Part shown: positions 1-10,130 of the stretch, in pieces
How the letters are laid out: every line of letters begins with the position of its first letter
Position numbering within the stretch: the first letter of the stretch is position 1
Assembly: GCA_030490835.1 (NCBI GenBank)
Contig: CM059972.1
Span: 92,799,137-92,863,136 of the forward strand
DNA: 64,000 nucleotides
Source of the DNA: Annona cherimola
Lineage: Eukaryota > Streptophyta > Magnoliopsida > Magnoliales > Annonaceae
Direction of reading: 5' to 3'
The notes under the pieces: model-generated
Told to the model about the DNA's origin: nothing
What the model saw: the letters and a program-made list of their open reading frames with translations, nothing else
Database searches by the model: none
Program-made: the position numbers and the translations under genes

Positions 1-2
1 AT

Positions 3-1478
3 AAGAAATTTAAAAAATATAAACCAAAATTCTCACAAAAGAAACATGTTAAAGAAATCAAGTGTTATAAATGTGGAAAGATTGGTCACTATGCTTCTAA
101 ATGTTATAAAAATCAAGTAAAAGAATTATTAGCCGATAAAAATCTCAGTATAGAAGAAATGTCTAAAAAATTAAATGAGATAGCAGTCACTTCTGAAAGT
201 GAACTTGAAGATTCTTCAGAAAGTGAAAATGAATTTGAAATAAATGAAATTTATAATAAAAGCTCAGATGAACATCAATGTCAATGTTCTTATAGCCAAA
301 AAGATTATCAAACATCCTCCGACTCAGGATATTACTCTCTAAATATGATGAATAATTCAAATCAAATGCTATTAGATCTTATAAATCAAGTAGAGGATCA
401 AAATCAAAAGATTGAGTTATTAAATAAATACTTAAAAATGATAAATGTTCCAGAACCTCTAACTCTCCCTGAAACATCATCAATGATGCATATTATAAAG
501 AATCAAAGAAAATATATTAAAAATATTCCAAAACCTCGAACAACATATGAGTTATCACAAGAGATAAAAGAAATGAAGAAAGAAATATCAGAATTAAGAA
601 ATAGGATTCAAATCCTAGAATTAAAGGAATTATCTATAAATGCGGAACAAGAAGAAAATATTGAAGATGATTTTGAACTACACTTACACGAAATGCTCAA
701 AGAAAACAAAGCCGAAAGTTCAAAATTAAAAGAAATAGAGAAGGAAAATGTTATATCTATTATATGTAATGAAACACAGAGAATTATATCTCAAAAATGG
801 TATATAAAAATAACTTTAAAAATAAAAGATTTCCCTGAAGATTTTTCTATAAACCTTGTCGCCCTGGTAGATTCAGGAGCTGATCTCAACTGTATAAATG
901 AAGGTATAATTCCTCCCAAATATTTTGAAACAACAAATTCGTCTATAAGTACTGCAGACGGGACTGATATGATTGTTAAGTATAAATTGTCCTCTGCACA
1001 TATTTGTAATAAAAAACTCTGCCTTCAAACTTCATTTATATTGATAAAAAATATGTAACAAAAAATTATATTAGGAACCCCATTCCTTCAAATGATAAAA
1101 CCATTTTCAGTAACTGATGAAGGGATTCAAACAAATGAAACCCTATTCGCTTTTATAAAACCTCCAGAAGCATCGCTTCTTGCAGAATTAAAAGAAACTC
1201 TAAACTATAAAAAGAATTTTTTATATTATCTTCAAGATAAAAATTCTATAAAATATATGGAAAAAGAAATCAATGGACCACTAAAGAAACACATAGAAGA
1301 TTTTAAAGAAAAATTGTCAAAAGAAGTCTGTTCAGAATTTCCTAATGCTTTTTGGGAAAGAAAGAAACATATAGTTACATTACCCTATATAGAAGAATTT
1401 AATGAAGAAAAGATCCCAACAAACGCAAGACCAATTCAAATGACCAAGAACTTCTTGAATACTGCAAAAAAGAGATAA
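3..1478 (+). pseudogene. Endogenous caulimovirid: capsid C-terminus (zinc knuckle) and aspartic protease region, broken
   Basis: The frame is open from position 3, so the gene starts outside the window. A CCHC zinc knuckle (CYKCGKIGHYASKC, spacing C-X2-C-X4-H-X4-C) lies at about 60-101, as at the end of pararetrovirus and retrotransposon capsid proteins. A Glu/Lys-rich, probably coiled-coil stretch follows, then a retropepsin-like active site (LVDSGADLNCIN, about 860-900). An in-frame TAA at 1056-1058 interrupts the protease domain, and the same frame continues to 1478. A frame change of one base near 1439-1447 then moves the coding sense to the next frame. Coding sense is A-rich, typical of caulimovirid plus strands. 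The order zinc knuckle-protease-RT-RNase H in one polyprotein followed by a separate ORF fits Caulimoviridae; a florendovirus-like member is my best guess, unproven. It cannot make an intact protein as it stands. Confidence 0.88.
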
Positions 1479-2707
1479 AATCTTTACTAGATAAAAAATT
1501 AATCCGTCCAAGTAAATCACCATGGAGCTGCTCAGCCTTCTATGTAAACAATGCCGCTGAGATCGAAAGAAGTACTCCAAGGTTAGTGATAAATTATAAA
1601 CCTTTGAATAAAGTTCTAAAATGGATTAGATATCCTCTCCCAAATAAAAAAGATTTGTTAAATAGAATTATAAAAGCTAAACTATTTTCAAAATTTGATT
1701 TAAAATCAGGGTATTGGCAAATTCAAATCGATGAAAAAGATAAATATAAAACTGCCTTTAATGTTCCTTTCGGTCAATACGAATGGAATGTTATGCCCTT
1801 TGGCCTAAAGAACGCCCCATCAGAATTTCAAAAAATAATGAATGATATCTTCTATAATCATAGTGAGTTTATAATTATTTATATTGATGATGTCCTGGTC
1901 TTCTCTGACTCAATTCAGGAGCATTGGCGTCATCTTAAAATATTTAAAAATATAATTCATCACAATGGCTTAGTTCTGTCTGAAAGAAAAATGAAATTGT
2001 TTCAGCTAGAAATAACATTTCTAGGATTTCATATCCGAAACAGAACTATTCAACTTATAAATCGAGCTATAGCATTTGCAGAAAAATTCCCAGATGTTAT
2101 AACAGATAAAAAACAGCTTCAAAGATTCCTTGGCTGTCTCAATTATGTTTCTGAGTTTTATGAGAAAATAGCCTATGATAGAGCTATACTTCTTAAAAGA
2201 CTTAGAAAAAATCCTTCGCCATGGACTGAAGATCATACTAAAGCTGTTCGAAATATAAAAGAAAAGGTCAAATATCTCCCTTGTCTTCATCTAGCAGATC
2301 CGGATTTATTTAAAATTGTAGAGACAGATGCCTCAGATGAAGGATACGGAAGTATACTAAAACAACGAACTGCTGAAAATAAAGAGCAACTAGTTCGTTT
2401 TACTTCAGGTTTATGTAATGAAACCCGAAGAAAATATCCTACTATAAAGAAGGAAATGCTTGCTATAGTCACTTGTGTTCAAAAATTCCAAGGAGATATA
2501 ACAAATAAACGTTTTTTATTGTGTGTTGATTGTAAAGCTGCAAAATATGTTATAGAAAAAAATGTTAAAAATGAAGTTTCAAAACATATCTTTGCTAGGT
2601 GGCAAGCTACCTTAGCACAGTTTGATTTTGAAATTGAATATATTAAAGGAAAAGATAATTCTTTGCCTGATTTTTTATCTCGAGAATTTTTGCAGGGAAA
2701 AAATTAA
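1445..2707 (+). pseudogene. Endogenous caulimovirid: reverse transcriptase-RNase H region
   Basis: This frame carries a clear viral reverse transcriptase: the palm motif with LVINYKPLN at about 1586-1612, FDLKSGYWQI near 1700, the FGLKNAPS segment near 1800, and the catalytic YIDDVLVFSD box near 1880-1910. RNase H follows with ETDASDEGYGS near 2322-2354, a conserved Glu in KKEMLAIV near 2450, and the CVDCKA segment near 2522. The frame ends with TAA at 2705-2707, immediately before the ATG of the next ORF. It is one base out of register with the upstream protease frame, so it belongs to the same broken polyprotein. The catalytic residues I can see are intact, but no upstream start reaches them without crossing the breaks. 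Confidence 0.92.
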
Positions 2708-3801
2708 ATGGCCTCTTCAAGTTCAGCCCCTACTTCGTCTTCATGCAAATCCCCGGCAAAATCTCCTATAGCTTCTTCCCCATCTGCTATAAGTCCAATT
2801 AATTATAACTTTGAAATGTATAATGATCAAATCCTGTTATACTTGGAAGAAGATGATTATAATTTGGTTAAAAGTACTCTCTGTGATATAAATTTCTTCT
2901 CTTCTAATGATAAAGAAAGCAAAGCTATAAGAGAAACTGCTAAACAGTTATATCAGAGATATCTTCCGAAGTTTGAGTGGTTTATCCCTTTTGCTCCCGG
3001 AAAATCTTTGGAATTTTATGAAGAAATCCTGCTATCAACAAATTTTGTTGCTATAAATCATATCAAAGCTAAAAACAGCAATGCTATACAGTATTCTAAA
3101 ATGTTTATCCAGCGTGTTATAGCTTTTGAGGATTGGCCTGCCGACAATCCTAACTCCTATATTTCCTTTCCTCCTTCTCATTCTGATCAGTATTGCTTCA
3201 CCAAATATAACTTTTGGGATTATCAGGAAGCCTGGAAAAAATCTTTTTAAGACAAAATCTTATTTTTTTCTCATTCCTGGTGGATCTGTTTCAATTTGAT
3301 AAAGCCTTCGCAAAAAATTTCTGTTTGGTTCTTTGAGAAATTTTAGGATCACTGGGGATTCCACAGTTCTATCCTTTCAGAAAAATTGCTCCCTCATTTG
3401 TCATTTGATCAAACAGACAGCTATAAATTCACTGATTTTATAATTAGAGAATCCATTCCATGGATTGTAAGGTGGGATTTCTCGTTCTATATTGATGGTA
3501 AAACTTCCAGTTATATTGCTTACACTTCTTATTTGAAGTGGTAGCCAAAATTCGATACCATATATTTGAAAGTCTCATCTCCTCTCCTTCTACCTCTTTC
3601 ACTACTTTGAAAGACCTTAAAGAGACAGATGAAGCTAGAAGCGCTTTCAAACAGGCTCTTGAATCCGTCAAAAGAATTTATCCGAACCTATCTGGTAAAG
3701 AGCATAAGAAGAAGGCCTTTGAATTTCTCTATGACAGTCAAGTGGAAGATAGTGATGAAGAAGATGACATGGAGGTCACTACGCCTTCACTCTCTCCGTA
3801 A
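2708..3801 (+). pseudogene. Endogenous caulimovirid second ORF (function unknown), broken
   Basis: The ATG at 2708 directly abuts the polyprotein stop. The first 180 codons begin with a Ser/Ala/Pro-rich tract, then a globular part containing PKFEWFIPF and FEDWPADNP. TAA at 3248-3250 ends the open stretch, but the same frame continues with only two more stops (TAG 3344-3346 and TAG 3542-3544) through IPWIVRWDFSFY. At about 3558 a 58-bp segment is missing relative to a second viral fragment at 6632-6928, which moves the frame by one. The tail then reads to TAA at 3799-3801 with an acidic end (VEDSDEEDDMEV). It sits where caulimovirids place a transactivator or an ORF2 of unknown role; I cannot assign a function. 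The 3542 stop is TGG in the other copy. Confidence 0.75.
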
Positions 3802-3991
3802 AGTTAAAGATTCTCTTTTTGCTATAATGGCCAGCCAGCTCAAAAGTAAAAATTCTCTATAAATCTTTGCCAACTAAAAGTAAAAGTTAAAGTAAAGTTA
3901 TAAAGCAAAAGTCTTTGCGCTATCACTATTGCAGACGAGGTACGACTCCACAACTTCAAGGACACGTGTCGTCTGCTTTCGGCGCAAGCTT
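3802..3991 (+). promoter_or_regulatory. Viral intergenic region upstream of promoter
   Basis: This non-coding stretch lies between the end of ORF2 and the promoter repeat. It holds a perfect palindrome GACACGTGTC at 3961-3970 with a CACGTG G-box core. That suits the enhancer part of a plant pararetrovirus promoter, but no as-1 element is obvious. Confidence 0.4.
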
Positions 3992-4323
3992 ATCCGGACT
4001 TGCTTTCCGGATTTCATCCCTTGTAAAATCCGCGGACTTCAAGCATGTTTGAATCCGCAAGTTATCTTTCTTTCTCTATATATAGAGTATCGAGTCAGTT
4101 TGTAAGATCATCGAAAAATAAGTTTTGAGTGTTTTAAGTGTGCTTGGTGTGCTCTCTCTTGTTCTCTCCTTGAGGTTCAGCTGAGTTGTCTTCCTCAACT
4201 CTTCATCAACGACCTCTTTTGTAAAATTCTCTTATTCTGTTCAATAATATTAGATTTTCTTTCATAATGTTTGCATGTTGATATGATTTAGTTGTCTCGT
4301 TATCGAAAACAACTATATATCTT
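3992..4323 (+). promoter_or_regulatory. Pararetrovirus promoter and leader, plus-strand copy (left arm of inverted repeat)
   Basis: A strong TATA box (CTCTATATATAGAG, 4074-4087) lies downstream of the last viral ORF, where caulimovirids carry the pregenomic RNA promoter. Downstream is a CT-rich leader (CTCTCTCTTGTTCTCTCC near 4151-4168). The block is the left arm of a near-perfect inverted repeat whose right arm is at 4477-4807. Transcription from this arm would run rightward through the loop into the right arm. Promoter activity is inferred from position and TATA box only. Confidence 0.65.
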
Positions 4324-4330
4324 AAGACAA

Positions 4331-4466
4331 CAAGAACTCTGGTATCAAGTAAATCTTGAATGTGCTACCGCAAGAACTCTGGTATCGAGTAAATCTTGAA
4401 TGTGCTACCGCTGAACATATAAAATATCGAGTAAATCTTGAATGTGCTACCGCTGAACATATAAAA
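4331..4466 (+). repeat. Tandem repeats in the hairpin loop
   Basis: A 40-bp unit at 4331-4370 is repeated at 4371-4410 with one difference. Part of it recurs at 4425-4452. A 14-bp block CTGAACATATAAAA follows the second and third units (4411-4424, 4453-4466). The loop has no coding potential. Confidence 0.9.
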
Positions 4467-4476
4467 CAATTTTATC

Positions 4477-4807
4477 AAGATATATAGTTGTTTTCGATAA
4501 TGAGACAACCAAATCTATCAATATGCAAATATTATGAAAGAAAATCTAATATTATTGAACAGAATAAGAGAATCTTACAAAAGAGGTCATTGATAAAGAG
4601 TTGAGGAAGACAACTCAGCTGAACCTCAAGGAGAGAACAAGAGAGAGCACACCAAGCACACTTAAAACACTCAAAACTTATTTTTCGATGATCTTACAAA
4701 CTGACTCGATACTCTATATATAGAGAAAGAAAGATAACTTGCGGATTCAAACATGCTTGAAGTCCGCGGATTTTACAAGGGATGAAATCCGGAAAGCAAG
4801 TCCGGAT
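4477..4807 (-). promoter_or_regulatory. Pararetrovirus promoter and leader, minus-strand copy (right arm)
   Basis: Reverse complement of the left arm, with its TATA box at about 4712-4725 directing transcription leftward. Upstream of it on the minus strand, the sequence departs from the left arm at a junction near 4807, beside the primer-site match. Activity is inferred, not shown. Confidence 0.6.
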
Positions 4808-4817
4808 CATTAAACTT

Positions 4818-4830
4818 GGCTCTGATACCA
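4818..4830 (-). other. tRNA-Met(i) primer-binding-site match, minus strand
   Basis: The minus strand reads TGGTATCAGAGCC, the complement of the plant initiator-Met tRNA 3' end. Caulimovirids and many LTR elements use this to prime minus-strand DNA. Here it sits upstream, not downstream, of the minus-strand promoter, and opposite in sense to the ORF at 4922, so the region has been rearranged. Confidence 0.7.
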
Positions 4831-4921
4831 ATCTCAACCGATTCTCACTCGTCGCGCAGTTAAGCCGTTGAGCCGTGTGAATGCGTGAAAGGCGTTGTAA
4901 GTCATTGTCTGTGAGAAAAGA

Positions 4922-5260
4922 ATGAGTTCTCTTAAAAGAATGTTTTCTACTTCTTCTTCTTCTAGCAATGATACTGAAATCCATTTAGTAAGACTAGATG
5001 AAATTCAAAACATGTCTGAAGGAACATACGAAAACATAGAAAAATCAATCCAAAACTGGAAAATTCCGAAAGTGCCAATCAAAGAAATCTATAAAATCGG
5101 AAGCTTTGATTTTAAAACTGAGTTCAGAATTAAAACTCTTGAAACAGTTTTAGAATTTGGAGCTGGATCACATCAATTTCAGTTATTAGAAAAAACTGCT
5201 TTAAAAGAATTGTGTGAAACTCCATTTTTTATGTTGCCATTTTTGTTTTTAATATTATGA
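4922..5260 (+). pseudogene. 5' fragment of another viral ORF (possibly the start of the movement-protein region)
   Basis: The 112-codon frame starts at ATG 4922, after a leader-like segment (4831-4921) that follows the primer-site match. It begins with a Ser-rich N-terminus (STSSSSSND), then a well-formed protein containing KIPKVPIKEIYKIGSF. The A-rich coding sense matches the viral genes at 3-3801. Viral character ends near 5228 (ELCETP); the last codons run into AT-rich MITE-like DNA. Caulimovirids begin their coding region with the movement protein soon after the primer site, so this may be its N-terminus. I see too little to confirm that domain. Confidence 0.5.
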
Positions 5261-5269
5261 GTCTTAATG

Positions 5270-5592
5270 AAAAATTTATTGGGGTTTGTTTATTTTAACA
5301 TAAAATGTGTCAATTAAAACCTTTTATTTTAAGTATATTCAAAAAATCTCTTTTAATATAAAACTTTCCACTTTTATTGGCTAATTTATTTTTTTAATTA
5401 TTTTTTCGTATATTTTTATATAAATTATCATACTTTTTAATCATTTTTACACAACTACTCACACAAATAACATATCTATTTTAACTTTATTCATCACAAA
5501 AACACCCGTAATATCACATAATTTTCTTTCATTTCAGAAATTTGCATACAAAAAATTTTTTATAAAAAAAGTTTTATCATTTCCCAAATACA
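5270..5592 (-). mobile_element. Degenerate MITE, relative of the GGGTGTGTTTGG family
   Basis: Internal blocks such as CACAACTACTCACACAA, ACATATCTATTTTAAC and AAAAGTTTTATCATT match the MITE at 6359-6628. Termini are not clean. Confidence 0.45.
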
Positions 5593-5684
5593 CCTGAATT
5601 CAAAATTTTTATCATTTCCTATGTATGCTAAAAGAGAGTGTTTATTAAAGCCTAAAACTTTGGGGGATAAAACTTTTCAATTTT

Positions 5685-5954
5685 GGGTGTGTTTGGGAAT
5701 GGATAAAACTTTTGGTGAAAAGTTTTGGAGAGTAATGATGTGATATGACAGGGGTAATGATAAGGAGTAAAGAGAATAAAGTTAAAATAGATAAATTAGT
5801 TGTATCGGTAAGTGTATAGAAATGATTGAAAAGTTATATAGTTGTATAGAAAAATTTGAAAAAATAATTTAAGAATATAGTAGTTATCGAGAGTAAAAAG
5901 TTTTAGATTGAAAAGTTTTAAGATGACATTTTATACTAATTGTCAAACACACCC
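5685..5954 (+). mobile_element. Tourist-like MITE, about 270 bp
   Basis: Starts GGGTGTGTTTGG and ends with a near-complement (TCAAACACACCC). Flanks are TTT on both sides, consistent with a 3-bp target duplication. Internal blocks AAAGTTAAAATAGATAA and GATATGA are shared with copies at 6359, 8697, 41191 and 51058. Confidence 0.75.
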
Positions 5955-6358
5955 TTTAGAGGCTATTTGTATGGTGGAAAAAGTTAAGGGTGAGTATAAA
6001 ATCTTTCAAATTTGAGAGATAAATGTGAAAAAGTTTTCAAATCAAGGATGTAGTTGAATGAAACGTACATAAGCATGATACACAGTAGTCGTTCATTTAA
6101 ATTTACGTGCACAATTAACTAACCATTGGAATTTGCAGGTGCAATTTATGCACCGTTTGTAGCCCATTGGAAGTGCATATCTCACACAGTGCATTTACAA
6201 TTCATGTTCTATGAGTCAATAAAAATTATCTACAAATAGTCTTTAAAATTTGTTCATTCTTCATAACTACTATATATTTTAATTATTAATTATTTATTTA
6301 TATAAAATAATTATATTTTTCAATCATTTTTACACAAATATCCATACATCTAATATAT

Positions 6359-6628
6359 GGGTGTGTTTGGCAACAAGAAAAAAATGTCAACATAAAACTT
6401 TTCAATCTAAAACTTTTCACTCTCCATAATTATCATATTTTTTAATTATTTTTTCACATTTTCCCATACAACTACCCTACTTTTCAATCATTTCTACACA
6501 ACTACCCATACAATTAACATATCTATTTTAACTTTATCATTTTTACTCTTCATCATTACCCATATCATATCACATCATTTAACAACTTTTACTCTCCAAA
6601 AGTTTTCATCAAAAGTTTTATCCATTCT
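6359..6628 (-). mobile_element. Tourist-like MITE, opposite orientation, one end lost
   Basis: Starts GGGTGTGTTTGGCAAC and carries the reverse complement of the 5685 element's internal sequence. The right terminus is missing: the element stops in ATCCATTC, directly joined to a viral ORF2 fragment. Confidence 0.65.
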
Positions 6629-6631
6629 TTA

Positions 6632-6928
6632 ATTAGAGAATCTATTCCTTGGATTGTAAGGTGGGATTTCTCGTTCTATATTGATGGTAAAACTTCCAGT
6701 TATATTGCTTACACTTCTTATTTGAAGTGGTGGCCAAAATTCGATATAGATTTTGTGCTATATTTTGAAGAATGGAAAAGGAAAAAAGCTGAGAAGAAGG
6801 CATCCCATATATCTGAAAGTCTCATCTCCTCTCCTTCTACCTCTTTCACTACTTTGAAAGACCTTAAAGAGACAGATGAAGCTAGAAGCGCATTCAAACA
6901 AACTCTTGAATTCGTCAAAAGAATTTAA
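6632..6928 (+). pseudogene. Second partial copy of the viral ORF2
   Basis: It matches 3442-3683 closely and keeps one open frame from about 6632 to TAA 6926-6928. It contains a 58-bp segment (about 6749-6806) that the first copy lacks, coding for a lysine-rich stretch (EEWKRKKAEKKA). Where the first copy has a TAG at 3542 this one has TGG (YLKWWPKF). It ends abruptly after FVKRI, where AT-rich spacer starts. It is therefore a separate, less damaged piece of the same viral family. Confidence 0.85.
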
Positions 6929-7695
6929 AATATTCCTTTTTAGGAATAAATTTTGCAAAAATAGATTTTTAAAAAATTCAACTAGGGGTGTAATTTATTT
7001 AAGATTTGGTTTGAATAAAACTGTTAAAAGAACATTTACATAATTTTACATTGAAAACCAACATTACTAAGACATCGCTTAACTAAAGAAACTAAAACTA
7101 TCTATTTTTAAACATAGGAGGTCGAAATTATATGTTTATTAAATTTGGAGGTGATTAACTGCAAATAAAAAACTTAAGCATGCCTACACACAAATCCTTG
7201 GTGACTTTGTTTGTTTAGGAATTATTCAGTTGCAAGTCTAAAACCATTCGTCATGGAAGCAAAGTTTACTCCTTATTTCTAAATTTAAAAATTTTAAAGA
7301 TATTTTTATCATGCTTTATCATATAAAAATTTAAAATATATTTTTAATATCATCCTCACTCTAGAATTAGGTAATGAGATGATAACACTTAAATAAAAAA
7401 AATGCAAAAAGATAATTTATATTAGCATTCATTGAAAAGCAAATCTAGAAATTTTGTAATTAATAGATATGTTGTAAGATTAAATTGTTATCATTGTATA
7501 ATTAAACTAATTAATATTAATTAGTTATACCATTTCAAAAGAATCTTGTAAACAAATCAAGATTTCCTAAATCCAAAGCTTAAAAAAGAATTAATTTTTA
7601 ATGATTATAAATTTGTTCTCAAAGATATTATTTTTTACAAGATACACATTTTTAATGAAAATATTTTTGGTGGCATGATAAAACAAGATACATTA

Positions 7696-8003
7696 GACAT
7701 AATAAATGGTTTGGATTTTAAAAAATATATTTTAAAATTTAAAAGTGAAGACTTAATAAGTATTGAATAATTCCTCATATATATTTTTTGACATTTTAAA
7801 AGTAATGATTTTTATTAAAACAGTTATTTTTGAGATTCAGAAAAATATAGACGAAATAAATGGTTTGGATTTAAGAAAATATATTTTAAAATTTAAATGT
7901 GATGACTTACTTAAGTATTGAATAATTCCTCATATATATTTTTTGAAATTTTAAAAATCATGATTTTTATTAAAACGGTTATTTTTGAGATTCAGAAAAA
8001 TAT
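7696..8003. repeat. 154-bp tandem duplication
   Basis: Units at 7696-7849 and 7850-8003 share AATAAATGGTTTGGATTT, ATTGAATAATTCCTCATA and TTTTTGAGATTCAGAAAA in the same order with scattered differences. Confidence 0.85.
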
Positions 8004-8696
8004 ATGAGAATTCAGAAAATGCAAAACATAATATATGAATAAAATATACCTCCCCATATTTTCACGAAAAAAAAAATTAAAAAAAGCAACTTGGGCTCAT
8101 GATATTTTAGAGGGACAAAATTGTCTTTTGAATAGGGTAGTTAACGGTTTTCACCGCACATATATATAATAGAAATTTAGAATAAAATATTATGAGTATA
8201 AGAGAAATTTTTAAAAATTTGTGTGTAAAATAGGAATTAGAATCAAATTTCTTTCTTTTCACATAAACTTGCTAAAACCTATTTAGATCAATTTTTTTGA
8301 GATAAATCAAAAATCATTGAGGAACATAGAAAAGGTAAGAATTTTAGGATGTCTAAAAGTCGAAAACTAAGTTTTAATATTTTTTGGGATATGTTCTTGG
8401 ATTTTAATTTTTCTGTGCAAAAATTTTAATATTGTTTATCATGAGAATTTTCAAAATTTGGAAGTCTTCCAAATTTATTTATTATTAGGAATATCTAAAA
8501 AGAAATATCTTTGATATGTAATTTATTTTTGTATTTTATTATATATAACATTACATATTTTGAATGTTAACCTTTTTATGAGTTAGACCCCAAAGTTCCA
8601 TAATTACATATTGAAATTTACAAGTTGTGTATTGCAAAATAGGCCTTACTATTACTAACCATTTATAACTAATTAAAGATGAGGTTTAACATGCAA

Positions 8697-8943
8697 GGTG
8701 TGTTTTGAAAAATGATAAAACTTTTGTAAAAAAATTTTAAATGGAAGAAAATAATATAATTTAATAAGGGTAATGATGAAAAGAAAGAGAATAAAATTAA
8801 AATAGATAAGTTAGTTGTATGAATACTGTACAAAAATGATTAAAAATAGGATAGTTGTGAAAAGCGAAAATGTTTAGATTGAAAAATTTTAGCTTTTCAA
8901 GTTCTAAAAAAATGAAAGTATGCAAACGTATGCAAACACATTG
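8697..8943 (+). mobile_element. Degenerate Tourist-like MITE
   Basis: Starts AGGTGTGTTTTG and ends near GCAAACACA, with the family's internal GGGTAATGATGAAAAG and AAATTAAAATAGATAAG blocks. Confidence 0.6.
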
Positions 8944-9370
8944 TTTTAAAATATAAATAGATGTACTTTGTCAAAAAAATATATAAATAGACATTATTGG
9001 TGGTGCCAAAATGCCCTCTTAATTTATAGACTTGATTTTATACTATATACAAGAGATCGATTAACCTATGATGTATAAATTTATTCTTAAATATTTTTCT
9101 TGGGTTTTCTTTTTACTTTATATAAGCCCAAGTACATTTAGTTTATATTATGAAAGTATAATACTTCTTAGAAAAGTAATTATTATTAGCAAAAGTTTAC
9201 ACGTTTCTAAGTTGTCTATTTATACATAATTGTAATAGCACCGTGATGTAAGAGATACAAATTTATTCAAATTTTGTATTTATATTTGTGAATTTGACAA
9301 ATTTAGAGACATAAATGCAATATTAGTCTTCTAATATTTAAAATATCAAAACATAACTATCATTGTAGTC

Positions 9371-9849
9371 TTAATCATCAATTTTTATTTTTCCCAGAGC
9401 TTTCATGGCACTTGCTAGTTGCCTTTCTAACATAAGCTCTTTCTCGCGCTTCAAAAGAACAATTTCCTTCTGAGCTAACATCAACTCTTTTTCAACAAGT
9501 TTCAACTTCTTGGTCAACTCTTTTATCGTTTCTGCTTTGCCGCAATTGCAAGTATCACAACTATTGCCTCCTCTTTCATAACCCTGAAATTCATCACACC
9601 ATGCAAAAAATTTGCAGTCTTCTTGGCCCTATGCGTAGAATTTCGTAATAGTATGTAAATACCAAATAATTTATCAAAAAGAATCCAACAATTGTAGATA
9701 AAAATTATACAAATCTATACCATTTTAGGACATCTGTAAAACCAACGTCTTGGATTTGTTGTGGTATTCGACATTAGTGTCTTACAAACACCTTTTCCAC
9801 AAGGACAAGGAATAGTTGGAAAACCTGTCGATTTTCCTCTTGATGACAT
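9371..9849 (-). CDS. Small GRF-type zinc-finger protein, two exons
   Basis: Exon 1 runs from ATG 9849 down to 9721 (43 codons); exon 2 runs 9628-9371 (85 codons plus TAA). The intron 9720-9629 begins GT and ends AG on the minus strand, and the phase is preserved (128 aa). Exon 1 carries CPCGKGVC and NPRRWFYRCPKM and exon 2 opens EDCKFFAWCDEF. Together these are the Cys/Arg/Trp pattern of the GRF zinc finger, a small nucleic-acid-binding fold. A second cysteine cluster (SCDTCNCG) and a Lys/Glu/Leu-rich coiled-coil (about residues 75-118) follow. Plants have many such small GRF plus coiled-coil proteins of unknown role, often near transposons. No break was seen, so it may be functional, but I saw no clear promoter and it could be a retained captured gene. 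Confidence 0.75.
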
Positions 9850-9931
9850 ATGTGGAGAAGTAGCAAAAGTTGTAAAAATAAATATTAATTAATTCATGGA
9901 CATTCATACACTCCTCTTGATGACATATCAT

Positions 9932-10130
9932 TTTTCTAACTAACTGGAAAAAAATATCAAAAATACAATAGCATAGACAGAAGGAAAAAATTTTCATTTT
10001 TGAAACCAACGGAAAAAAATACCAAAAATACAATAGCATAGACAGAAAGAAAAAATTATCATTTTTTAAACCAACGGAAAAAAATACCAAAAATACAACA
10101 GTATAGATGGAAGGGAAAATATCATTCTGG
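9932..10130. repeat. About 66-bp tandem repeat, three units
   Basis: Three successive copies of a block with GGAAAAAAATACCAAAAATA and CAATAGCATAGACAGAA, the third more diverged. It lies just upstream of the GRF gene's start on the minus strand and yields a meaningless repetitive ORF. Confidence 0.85.

Larger units (their letters stand above)
3992..4807. repeat. Inverted repeat of viral promoter and leader (332/331-bp arms, 153-bp loop)
   Basis: Positions 3992-4323 and 4477-4807 are reverse complements of each other with few mismatches. Examples are the TATA block at 4074-4087 against 4712-4725 and CCGCGGACTTCAAGCATG against its complement near 4750. The loop is 4324-4476. Both arms carry the promoter, so the two promoters face each other. 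Confidence 0.93.
6929..9370. other. AT-rich spacer without recognisable genes
   Basis: No ORF of protein character was seen. The stretch holds one tandem duplication and one MITE, listed separately. Confidence 0.6.

Noticed and set aside
4331..4466. Spaced repeats that might suggest a CRISPR array
   Set aside because: The units are contiguous tandem copies without distinct spacers, in a plant nuclear context.
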